Positions 1-5,219 of a stretch of 6,046 bases of DNA are shown here, in pieces. Numbering within the stretch: position 1 is the first letter of the stretch; every line of letters starts with the position of its first letter. Source of the stretch: an uncultured bacterium (GTDB lineage Bacteria > Cyanobacteriota > Vampirovibrionia > Gastranaerophilales > Gastranaerophilaceae); contig CADCPD010000128.1 of NCBI GenBank assembly GCA_902803265.1, positions 1 to 6,046 on the forward strand. Direction: 5' to 3'. The position numbers were made by a program, and so were the translations under genes. Below the pieces are notes generated by a model. The model did no database searches. It was given only the letters and a program-made list of their open reading frames with translations, and had not been told where the DNA came from.

Positions 1-14
1 AAAGGAATAAAAAA

Positions 15-401
15 ATGGCAAGACCAAAGACAACAAAGAAAAAAGAAAAAAAGAACGTATTACAAGGTGTTGTTCATATTCAATCAACATTCAATAATAC
101 AATCGTAACTTCAACAGATACACAAGGTAATGCAATTGCTTGGGCAACTGCTGGTGCTACAGGTTTTAAAGGTGCAAGAAAAGGTACTCCGTTTGCAGCT
201 CAATCAGCAGCCGAATTAGTTGCTAAAAAATCAATTGACCAAGGTATGAAAAAAGTAGAAGTTTATATAAAAGGTCCTGGTTCAGGACGTGAAACTGCTA
301 TCAGAGCTATCCAAGCTGCAGGATTGGAAATTACATTAATTAAAGACGTAACTCCAATTCCTCACAACGGATGCAGACCTCCTAAAAAACGTAGAGTATA
401 G
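15..401 (+). CDS. rpsK: 30S ribosomal protein S11
   Basis: S11 lies in the platform of the small ribosomal subunit, where it helps form the mRNA exit channel near the 3' end of 16S rRNA. The 128-residue product has the usual length. It shows the family core: VVHIQSTFNNTIV near residues 19-31, a central GATGFKGARKGTPFAAQ block, YIKGPGSGRE around 84-93, and the basic C-terminal tail PIPHNGCRPPKKRRV (114-128). The N-terminus is Lys-rich, as is common. The ATG follows the Shine-Dalgarno-like AAAGGA (1-6) by 8 bases. It is the first visible gene of the run; S13 (rpsM) normally precedes it and is presumably just outside the window. The stop is TAG, and rpsD follows after 42 bases. Identification is secure. 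Confidence 0.98.
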   Translation: MARPKTTKKKEKKNVLQGVVHIQSTFNNTIVTSTDTQGNAIAWATAGATGFKGARKGTPFAAQSAAELVAKKSIDQGMKKVEVYIKGPGSGRETAIRAIQAAGLEITLIKDVTPIPHNGCRPPKKRRV

Positions 402-443
402 TAGCAGATAGTTAAAAGTAGAACGAAAAAGAAGGAAAATAAA

Positions 444-1049
444 ATGGCAAGATATACAGGACCAACAAACAAATTATTCCGTAACTATGGAGTAAAAGAA
501 TTATCTAACAGAAAATTGACTTCTTCTATGAGACAAACAGAATCAGGTCAACATGGTGCAATGAGAAAGAAACTTTCTGAATATGCATTACACTTAAATG
601 AAAAACAAAAAATCAGATTAACATACTTATTATCTGAAAAACAATTTGCAAAATATTATAACGAAGCTGCAAGAAGAAAAGGCGTTACAGGTACTATTTT
701 ATTACAATTATTAGAATCAAGACTTGATAATGTATTATTCAAAGCTGGTTTTGGTATAACAAGAAAACAATCAAGACAAATTGTAAATCACGGACATATT
801 TTGGTAAACGGTAAAAAAGTAGATATTCCGTCATACCTATTAAAAGCAGGTGATGTTATAACAGTTAAAACAAGATCAACAGATTTTGTAAAAAAACAAG
901 TTATTGAAATGATAGATATGGCTTGTGCTCCTGCATGGTTGACAATTGATAAAGATGCTTTAAAAATTACTTTTGACAGAATTCCTGAAAGAGGAGAACT
1001 TGATTCAGAATTCAAAGAACAACTTGTAATTGAGTTCTATTCAAAATAG
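444..1049 (+). CDS. rpsD: 30S ribosomal protein S4, zinc-free type
   Basis: S4 is a primary 16S rRNA-binding protein that nucleates assembly of the small-subunit body; in several bacteria it also represses its own operon. The 201-residue product has the S4 N-terminal domain and then an S4 RNA-binding domain from about residue 91 to 143 (SRLDN, QIVNHGHILVNGKKVDIPSY), ending in VIEFYSK. The four N-terminal zinc-binding cysteines of the C+ form are absent: the start reads MARYTGPTNKLFRNYG, and the only Cys is at 161. This is the C- form, which usually arises as a zinc-sparing paralogue or as the sole copy. The motif SEYALHLNEKQKIRLTYLLS (45-64) resembles cyanobacterial S4. AAGGA at 432-436 lies 7 bases before the ATG. 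The position between rpsK and rpoA is Clostridia-like. Confidence 0.98.
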   Translation: MARYTGPTNKLFRNYGVKELSNRKLTSSMRQTESGQHGAMRKKLSEYALHLNEKQKIRLTYLLSEKQFAKYYNEAARRKGVTGTILLQLLESRLDNVLFKAGFGITRKQSRQIVNHGHILVNGKKVDIPSYLLKAGDVITVKTRSTDFVKKQVIEMIDMACAPAWLTIDKDALKITFDRIPERGELDSEFKEQLVIEFYSK

Positions 1050-1108
1050 TCAAAAGAAATAGCCGAAAATAGCAAAAAGGTTAAAAATCAACTAGGAGAA
1101 AAGGTATT

Positions 1109-2086
1109 ATGGAATTAAAAATAAAAGCAGTAAATACAACAACAAGTGCTGACGGATCTCAATACGGTAAATTTGTTATTGAGCCGTTAGAAAAGGGGTT
1201 TGGTACAACAATCGGAAACTCTTTAAGAAGAGTATTGTTATCAAGCTTGGAAGGTACAGCAGTAACATCAGCAAGAATTGAAGGTATTACACACGAATAT
1301 ACTTCAATCCCTGGTATCTTAGAAGACGTTATTGATGTAATGTTGAACTTAAAGGGTTTGGTAGTAAAAACTGATTCAAAAGAAGCTCAACACTTAAGAA
1401 TAGATATTGATACAGCAGGACCTGTTCTAGCAAGTGATATTCAATTGCCTGCAGGTGTAACTGTAGTAAACCCTGACTGGTTAATATGTACAATAGCAGA
1501 TGGTGGTAGCTTCCACGCTGATATTATTGTTGAAACAGGTAAAGGTTATGTAGCAAATGATGTACCTCGTGATTCAAAAGACGGTGCAGCAATTGATATG
1601 TTACCTATTGATGCAACATTCATGCCTATCAAGAGAGTAAGTTACAATGTAGAACCAACTCGTGTAGGTGATGTTGTTGACTATGATAAATTGATATTAG
1701 AAATTTGGTCAAACGGTTCAGTTGATGTAACAAGTGCTTTATCTCAAGCATCACAATTATTAATTGACCACTTCATTCAAATTTCTGCAATTTCCGGTCA
1801 ACCTGCAACAATTTCTATTCCAAGTCCTGTTCAAGAGGAAGAAGTAGTTGAAGAAGAAACTCCTTCTATTACAATTGAAGAATTGGAATTATCAGTAAGA
1901 GCTTATAACTGCTTGAAAAGAGCAAGCATTAATTCAATGGCTGAATTATTGAAGAAATCTGAACACGATTTATTGAATATTAAAAACTTCGGTAAAAAAT
2001 CATCAGATGAAGTTGTTGAAAGATTAAGACATTTCGGTTTGGATTTAGCTCCGGGACCTGAAATAACAGAAGAAGAATTAAACTAA
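1109..2086 (+). CDS. rpoA: DNA-directed RNA polymerase subunit alpha
   Basis: Alpha dimerises to scaffold assembly of beta and beta', and its C-terminal domain binds promoter UP elements and activators. The 325-residue length is normal. The N-terminal domain shows FVIEPLEKGFGTTIGNSLRR (22-41) and the dimerisation segment through GILEDVIDVMLNLKGL (69-84). An acidic linker, QEEEVVEEETPS (242-253), joins it to the C-terminal domain (about 255-313). There, VRAYNCLK (263-270) and NFGKKS (293-298) match the DNA-contacting elements of E. coli; R264, N267 and K297 correspond to E. coli R265, N268 and K298. UP-element binding therefore looks intact. A 12-residue acidic tail follows. AGGAG (1094-1098) and AAAAGG (1099-1104) precede the ATG. 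Two TAA stops stand in tandem. The 59-base gap after rpsD shows no hairpin. Confidence 0.98.
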   Translation: MELKIKAVNTTTSADGSQYGKFVIEPLEKGFGTTIGNSLRRVLLSSLEGTAVTSARIEGITHEYTSIPGILEDVIDVMLNLKGLVVKTDSKEAQHLRIDIDTAGPVLASDIQLPAGVTVVNPDWLICTIADGGSFHADIIVETGKGYVANDVPRDSKDGAAIDMLPIDATFMPIKRVSYNVEPTRVGDVVDYDKLILEIWSNGSVDVTSALSQASQLLIDHFIQISAISGQPATISIPSPVQEEEVVEEETPSITIEELELSVRAYNCLKRASINSMAELLKKSEHDLLNIKNFGKKSSDEVVERLRHFGLDLAPGPEITEEELN

Positions 2087-2113
2087 TAAAGAATATATAG
2101 AAGGATAAAAAAA

Positions 2114-2542
2114 ATGCGACACTTAACTAAAAAACATACTTTATCAAAAGCAAAAGACCAAAGAGACGCACTTTTAAGAGCATTAGCTACTGAATTATTC
2201 ACTCATGGTGAAATAAAAACAACAATGCCAAGAGCAAAAGCTTTAAGAGCATATGCAGAAGGTATTATTACAATGGCTAAAACTGATAGTGTTCACTCAA
2301 GACGTCAAGTATCAAAATTCATTTATGATAAAGAAATCGGTAAATTTATCGATCCTCAAACAGGTGAATTATTTGATGCTCCGGATAAAGACAAAAAATT
2401 AACACCACAAACAGTTTTAAGAAAATTATTTTACATAATTGGTAAAAAATATTCTTCAAGACAAGGCGGATATACAAGAATTTACAGATTACCGCCAAGA
2501 CGTGGTGATGCTACTGAAATGGCATTAATTCAACTTGTATAA
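2114..2542 (+). CDS. rplQ: 50S ribosomal protein L17 with an internal insertion
   Basis: L17 is a large-subunit protein at the exterior of the 50S particle near the tunnel exit. The 142-residue product has the family start MRHLTKKHTLSKAKDQRDAL, the segment TELFTHGEIKTTMPRAKALR (26-45), ITMAKTDSVHSRRQ (52-65) and the C-terminal GGYTRIYRLPPRRGDATEMA (118-137). DQRDALLRALATEL resembles cyanobacterial L17. The protein is longer than typical bacterial forms (about 116-127 residues). The excess lies between IYDK (70-73) and VLRKLF (101-106), as a hydrophilic stretch reading EIGKFIDPQTGELFDAPDKD. The reading frame continues cleanly on both sides, so this is a real insertion and not a frameshift. AAGGA at 2101-2105 lies 8 bases before the ATG. 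The stop TAA overlaps the truA start by one base. Confidence 0.97.
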   Translation: MRHLTKKHTLSKAKDQRDALLRALATELFTHGEIKTTMPRAKALRAYAEGIITMAKTDSVHSRRQVSKFIYDKEIGKFIDPQTGELFDAPDKDKKLTPQTVLRKLFYIIGKKYSSRQGGYTRIYRLPPRRGDATEMALIQLV

Positions 2543-3315
2543 TGACAAGATATAAACTCGAAATAGCATATATTGGTAAGAATTATGCAGGAAGCCAAAT
2601 CCAGTTGGCAAAAAACGGAACAGTCGAAACAAAACCGACAATTCAAGGTGAACTTGAAAAAGCAATTAGTACATTGATAGGAGTTAAAAACTCCAAACAA
2701 ATAAGAAACATAAAAACAATCTTTTCCGGAAGAACTGATGCAGGTGTAAATGCGAAAGCACAAGTTGTTCATTTTGATACAGATAAAGAATTTGTTGCTT
2801 CAAAATTTATCAAATCAATAAACAAACTGCTTCCACAGGATATATCAGTATCAGTAATTGAAAAAGTTGATGATAATTTTCACTCTCAAATGTCAGCCAA
2901 ACAAAGACATTATGAATACAGATTTATTAACCGTAATCAAAAAAATGCCTTTGATGGAGATTTGATGAGAGTTGAAAAAGAAGTTAATCTTGAAAGAATG
3001 TCAAAAGCCTTAAAATATTTAGAAGGTGAACATGATTTCAAATCTTTTAAAAATTCCGGAGTCGATAACCCTAATACAATTTGTAAAATAACCCGTGCAG
3101 ATTGTAGAAGGGAAGAGGATTTAATCATTATTGAATTATCCGCAAACAGATTTTTATACAATATGGTGAGAAATATAGTTGGAACTCTGTTAATGATAGA
3201 AAAAGATAATTTACAACCCGAAGTAATGAAAGAAATCCTGGAATCAAAAGACCGCAACAGAGCGGGAAAGAAAATAAGTCCATACGGACTTACCTTAGTT
3301 AAAATAGAATACTAA
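2542..3315 (+). CDS. truA: tRNA pseudouridine(38-40) synthase TruA
   Basis: TruA isomerises uridine to pseudouridine at positions 38-40 in the anticodon stem-loop of many tRNAs, in the cytoplasm. The 257-residue product has the normal length. The catalytic aspartate is D66 in SGRTDAGVNA (62-71). Other family blocks are HYEYRF (123-128), DFKSF (165-169), and the C-terminal RFLYNMVRNIVGTLL (203-217) with the late YGLTL (248-252). The N-terminal motif that usually reads FxGWQ is YAGSQ here (15-19), so the usual Trp is replaced by Ser; the loop after it (LAKNGTVETK) is slightly long. The ATG overlaps the rplQ stop (TAATG), and no Shine-Dalgarno sequence is visible before it, so translation probably depends on ribosomes finishing rplQ. 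Location before rplM-rpsI is common in cyanobacteria and Firmicutes. Confidence 0.96.
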   Translation: MTRYKLEIAYIGKNYAGSQIQLAKNGTVETKPTIQGELEKAISTLIGVKNSKQIRNIKTIFSGRTDAGVNAKAQVVHFDTDKEFVASKFIKSINKLLPQDISVSVIEKVDDNFHSQMSAKQRHYEYRFINRNQKNAFDGDLMRVEKEVNLERMSKALKYLEGEHDFKSFKNSGVDNPNTICKITRADCRREEDLIIIELSANRFLYNMVRNIVGTLLMIEKDNLQPEVMKEILESKDRNRAGKKISPYGLTLVKIEY

Positions 3316-3338
3316 AAGAATATAATGGAGAAAAAAGC

Positions 3339-3776
3339 ATGAAAACTTATTCAGCAAAACCTCTTGAAGTAGAAAGAAAATGGTATGTAATCGATGCTAC
3401 AGATGAAATTTTAGGTCGTTTGGCAGTAAGAGTTGCAAACATTTTAAGAGGTAAAAATAAACCTCAATACACACCAAACGTTGATACAGGCGATTTTGTA
3501 ATCGTTATCAACGCTGATAAGGTTCGTGTATCAGGTAACAAAGAAACTGACAAGATTTATTATCACCATACAAAATATCCTGGTGGATTAAAATCAGCAA
3601 GTTTCAAAGAGTTAATGGAAAAAGATCCTAGACTTGCTATTGAAAAAGCAGTAAAAGGTATGTTACAGCACAATACTTTAGGTGATACTCAATTCACAAA
3701 ATTGAAAGTATATGCAGGCAGTGAACACCCACACGCAGCACAAAAACCTATCGTATTAGAAAAGGAGGCTAAATAA
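3339..3776 (+). CDS. rplM: 50S ribosomal protein L13
   Basis: L13 is an early-assembly protein of the large subunit that binds 23S rRNA. The 145-residue length fits the family. Visible blocks are RKWYVIDATDEILGRLA (13-29), LRGKNKPQYTPNVDTGDFV (36-54), the basic HHTKYPGGL segment (76-84), the MLQHNTLG motif (108-115, where many bacteria have MLPxNxLG) and AGSEHPHAAQKP (126-137). GGAG (3327-3330) lies 8 bases before the ATG. The 23-base gap after truA has no hairpin, so the gene most likely stays on the same transcript. An ATG at 3325 opens only a five-codon out-of-frame reading and was not used as the start. The stop TAA overlaps the rpsI start by one base. Confidence 0.98.
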   Translation: MKTYSAKPLEVERKWYVIDATDEILGRLAVRVANILRGKNKPQYTPNVDTGDFVIVINADKVRVSGNKETDKIYYHHTKYPGGLKSASFKELMEKDPRLAIEKAVKGMLQHNTLGDTQFTKLKVYAGSEHPHAAQKPIVLEKEAK

Positions 3777-4171
3777 TGGCAAATGATGCAGTAATGGCAA
3801 CAGGTCGTAGAAAAACCTCTATCGCAGTTGTTAAATTAGTAAAAGGTAAAGGAAGAATTTTCGTTAACGGAAAAACTTTGAAAGATTATATCGGAAACAG
3901 ACCAGCTGTTGAAATGATGTTATACAGACCTCTAGTTTTAACAGAAAATCAAGAAAAATATGATGTAAAAGTTAAAACTGTAGGCGGCGGTGTTGTTTCA
4001 CAATGCGGCGCAATTAGACATGGTATTGCAAGAGCATTAGTAAAATCAAATGAAGAATATAAAAATGTTCTAAGAGCAGAAGGCTTATTAACTCGTGATC
4101 CACGTGTTAAAGAACGTAAAAAATACGGACGTAAGAGAGCTAGAAAAAGATTCCAATTCTCAAAACGTTAG
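3776..4171 (+). CDS. rpsI: 30S ribosomal protein S9
   Basis: S9 sits in the small-subunit head; its extended basic C-terminal tail reaches the P-site tRNA anticodon loop. The 131-residue product has the family start GRRKTS (10-15), NGKTLKDYI (31-39), the glycine-rich VGGGVVSQ (69-76), AIRHGIARAL (79-88) and the tail LTRDPR...KKYGRKRARKRFQ ending in the conserved SKR (129-131). The start at 3776 is chosen because AAAGGAGG (3761-3768), the strongest Shine-Dalgarno in the window, lies 7 bases upstream; Met7 is a less likely alternative. That ribosome binding site lies inside the last codons of rplM, and the genes overlap by one base, so the pair is probably translated together. It is the last gene before the terminator; rpmE, which often follows in cyanobacteria, is absent. 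Confidence 0.98.
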   Translation: MANDAVMATGRRKTSIAVVKLVKGKGRIFVNGKTLKDYIGNRPAVEMMLYRPLVLTENQEKYDVKVKTVGGGVVSQCGAIRHGIARALVKSNEEYKNVLRAEGLLTRDPRVKERKKYGRKRARKRFQFSKR

Positions 4172-4189
4172 TATTTTATTCGATATACA

Positions 4190-4223
4190 AAAGGAAGCTT
4201 CAAATGGAGCTTCTTTTTTTTTT
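4190..4223 (+). terminator. Intrinsic terminator of the ribosomal-protein run
   Basis: GAAGCTTC (4194-4201) pairs with GGAGCTTC (4206-4213) around an AAAT loop, with one internal G-U pair. The stem can extend outward through A-rich and T-rich flanks. Ten consecutive Ts follow (4214-4223). It begins 18 bases after the rpsI stop, the classic placement for the end of an operon. Confidence 0.93.
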
Positions 4224-4225
4224 GC

Positions 4226-4258
4226 AATAAAAATGGGTTGATTTTATTCAACCCGTTT
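4226..4258 (-). terminator. Probable terminator for the minus-strand gene, possibly bidirectional
   Basis: GGGTTGA (4235-4241) pairs with TCAACCC (4248-4254) around a six-base loop. Read on the minus strand, the stem is followed by ATTTTTATT, a good U-tract, which suits the end of the gene at 4309-4617. On the plus strand the stem gains a U-G pair and is followed by GTTTAAAA, so it may also act as a weak backup for the ribosomal run. The 50 bases between it and the minus-strand stop hold only TTGGTTT-like repeats (about 4270-4300). Confidence 0.75.
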
Positions 4259-4308
4259 AAAATTTGTTAATTGGTTTTTGGTTTATTGGTTTGGTTTTTA
4301 GTAAAATT

Positions 4309-4617
4309 TTATTTAGAACTTTTTATAAAAGTGTCTCTTTCAGGTTGAGCTTTATATGCTACAACTTTTCCTGCAAAATTTAGATAAGCTCTATCTTTTG
4401 CCTTTAATCCAGTGGAATATATTCTTTTTGGTGGTTGTTGGATTTGATTAAATTTAGCTTGTTGTTGTTGGTTTAATAAACGGTTTATTTGCATTGGATT
4501 GCTCATTCCAGTGCTGCTTTTTATTATATTTAAATTTTGTTCAGGACTGTTAAAGATACTTGTGATATCTGTTATACTTGTTGTATTTTGTCCTTGATTA
4601 AAACTAAACGCTTTCAT
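4309..4617 (-). CDS. Hypothetical small Gln/Asn-rich protein
   Basis: I do not recognise this 102-residue protein. Its N-terminal half is polar and rich in Asn, Gln, Ser and Thr (MKAFSFNQGQNTTSITDITS). A Gln-rich segment with QQQQ lies at about 48-61 (LLNQQQQAKFNQIQQ). The second half is basic (PPKRIYSTGLKAKDRAYLNF, then AGKVVAYKAQPERDTF) and has a more ordered composition. There is no signal peptide, membrane segment or cysteine. On the minus strand AAGG (4624-4627) lies 6 bases before the ATG, and TATAAT (4670-4675) lies further upstream as a possible -10 box with only a poor -35. A terminator hairpin stands downstream at the right distance. The gene is convergent with rpsI. The real length, ribosome site and terminator argue for a gene; the function is unknown. 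Confidence 0.7.
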   Translation of the reverse strand: MKAFSFNQGQNTTSITDITSIFNSPEQNLNIIKSSTGMSNPMQINRLLNQQQQAKFNQIQQPPKRIYSTGLKAKDRAYLNFAGKVVAYKAQPERDTFIKSSK

Positions 4618-4660
4618 TATAAACCTTACTTAAACCTAACCCTAAAACTTTATTGAAATT

Positions 4661-4685
4661 TAATGCATTATTATAAATGCATTAA
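4661..4685 (-). promoter_or_regulatory. Candidate -10 box flanked by two ATGCAT palindromes
   Basis: TAATGCATTA (4661-4670) is a perfect 10-base palindrome. AATGCATT (4676-4683) is a second one with its centre 14 bases away. The six bases ATTATA between or overlapping them (4670-4675) read TATAAT on the minus strand, a consensus -10 box 53 bases upstream of the 102-residue gene. The best -35 candidate is TTCGAA (4695-4700) with a long 19-base spacer, which is weak. The arrangement could be an operator over a promoter, but in such AT-rich DNA chance is a real alternative. Confidence 0.3.
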
Positions 4686-4687
4686 TA

Positions 4688-4807
4688 TTATTCTTTCGAA
4701 TAGATTTTTATAGTGGCTAATTGATAATTACTTTTAGAAAAATCTAAATTAAATAGATTAATAATGTCTTCACATACACACGAAATAATTTCAAAAACTT
4801 TAACCAT
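4688..4807 (-). CDS. Possible 39-residue small protein
   Basis: A short open frame encodes a 39-residue protein that I do not recognise. It begins MVKVFEIISCVCEDIINLF and ends QLATIKIYSKE, with stop TAA at 4688-4690. The first half is hydrophobic with acidic residues and a CxC pair (Cys10, Cys12); the second half is polar and basic. GGTGG lies about 8 bases before the ATG and could serve as a weak ribosome binding site. An in-frame stop just upstream (TAG, then TTA TTG GTG) limits any extension to a few codons. It is co-directional with the 102-residue gene, 70 bases ahead of it, so the two may form a small unit. The composition is protein-like, but the length and AT-rich setting leave real doubt. 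Confidence 0.4.
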   Translation of the reverse strand: MVKVFEIISCVCEDIINLFNLDFSKSNYQLATIKIYSKE

Positions 4808-4916
4808 TATAAAAACCACCAATAACTACCTACATATATATAAAAACATGTTCTCAAAAAAAATTGCTTTTTTTATAAAAATTTTTTTAATATTTATATA
4901 TTTATAAAATTTTTTA
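4808..4916. other. Very AT-rich spacer, no gene seen
   Basis: This stretch is dominated by A and T runs; 4841-4920 is only about 10% GC. It contains the 8-base palindrome AACATGTT (4845-4852) and an A8/T7 potential hairpin (about 4855-4873). On the minus strand TTGAGA (4850-4855) resembles a -35 box, but no -10 box stands at a proper distance from it. On the plus strand TATAAA (4903-4908) lies just ahead of the structured island, but without a convincing -35 box. No open frame of interest was found. Confidence 0.5.
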
Positions 4917-5100
4917 TTCCACATTTCTTTAGCTGTAAAGAAACGTGGAGCAAAGAAACTCTCGCCCAGAACTGCATTCACACGTAATTTGTAAATGTTC
5001 TACATTGAGTCCGCAAACTCACAAAATTTGTTAATGTTCAAACAGTGCGGACTAATCGTTGTAGAACATAACAATTACGGTTCATTTCGCAAAGGGCGAC
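4917..5100. ncRNA. Candidate structured RNA, strand undetermined
   Basis: The island is about 39% GC between flanks of about 10-12%. It folds as two elements. Element A pairs CCAC+TTTCTTT (4919-4922, 4924-4930) with AAAGAAA+GTGG (4937-4943, 4945-4948) around AGCTGT; the one internal mismatch is A-C on plus but becomes a G-U pair on minus. Element B is a 138-base hairpin: TCGCCC (4962-4967) with GGGCGA (5094-5099), GAAC (4969-4972) with GTTC (5080-5083), CGTAATT (4983-4989) with AATTACG (5073-5079), ATGTTCTACA (4995-5004) with TGTAGAACAT (5060-5069), and AGTCCGCA (5008-5015) with TGCGGACT (5046-5053). The overall shape loosely recalls 6S RNA, but I see no sequence match to 6S, SRP RNA, tmRNA, RNase P RNA or a T-box. 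A short mobile repeat or decayed element is the main alternative. Confidence 0.45.
4986..5039. repeat. Direct repeat pair inside the structured island
   Basis: AATTTGTAAATGTTC (4986-5000) and AATTTGTTAATGTTC (5025-5039) match at 14 of 15 bases, offset by 39 bases. The first copy forms the 5' arm of the long hairpin and the second lies in its apical loop. Both can pair, at least partly, with the single complementary arm at 5060-5079, so two mutually exclusive folds are possible. Confidence 0.7.
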
Positions 5101-5156
5101 AAATTAATCTGAATTTTGAAGCTTTTCGCAAACATTTATTGTTTATTTCGTAAAGG
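5080..5156. repeat. 16-base direct repeats, GTTYATTTCGYAAAGG
   Basis: GTTCATTTCGCAAAGG (5080-5095) and GTTTATTTCGTAAAGG (5141-5156) match at 14 of 16 bases, and both differences are pyrimidine transitions. A degenerate third copy, GCTTTTCGCAAACA (5121-5134), lies between them. The first copy overlaps the 3' side of the long hairpin. They could be protein-binding sites, a duplicated RNA segment or the remains of a repeat element. Confidence 0.6.
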
Positions 5157-5190
5157 TCAGTAAGTTATAAACATTTTTATTATTATAAAT

Positions 5191-5219
5191 TTTACAGTTA
5201 TTATACAAACCTATATAAA
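5191..5219 (+). promoter_or_regulatory. Probable sigma-70-type promoter of leuS
   Basis: TTTACA (5191-5196) and TATAAA (5214-5219) each match five of six consensus bases and are separated by exactly 17. Transcription would start near 5226, giving a leader of about 57 bases. A second candidate is the extended -10 TGATAAAAT (5246-5254) with a poor -35, which would leave a leader of about 20 bases. There is no room for a T-box or other large leader after either start. TATAAT also occurs on the minus strand at 5200-5205, facing the structured island. Confidence 0.55.

Noticed and set aside
788..1015. Minus-strand open frame opposite rpsD
   Set aside because: Lies wholly inside a secure ribosomal gene on the other strand, with no ribosome site or recognisable protein.
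2530..3257. Two minus-strand open frames opposite truA (2530-2772 and 2937-3257)
   Set aside because: Both are antisense to a well-supported truA, with composition expected from the complement of its codons.
4733..4760. Small hairpins TTTAGA-AAAA-TCTAAA and AATCTA...TAGATT
   Set aside because: Both are AT-only six-pair stems without a U-tract, as expected by chance in this composition, and they lie within the possible 39-residue frame.
4845..4852. AACATGTT palindrome as a LexA (SOS) box
   Set aside because: It lacks the full GAAC-N4-GTTC form, and no damage-response gene is nearby.
4995..5153. 52-codon plus-strand open frame across the structured island (starts MFYIESANSQ)
   Set aside because: No ribosome binding site precedes the ATG, the frame runs through both arms of a near-perfect hairpin, and the internal direct repeats explain its repeated Leu-Met-Phe and FRK segments. 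Not excluded, but RNA structure or a repeat is the simpler reading.
4917..5160. CRISPR array or tRNA gene in the intergenic island
   Set aside because: Repeats occur only two or three times with uneven spacing, and no cloverleaf with a GGTTC-type T arm can be drawn.
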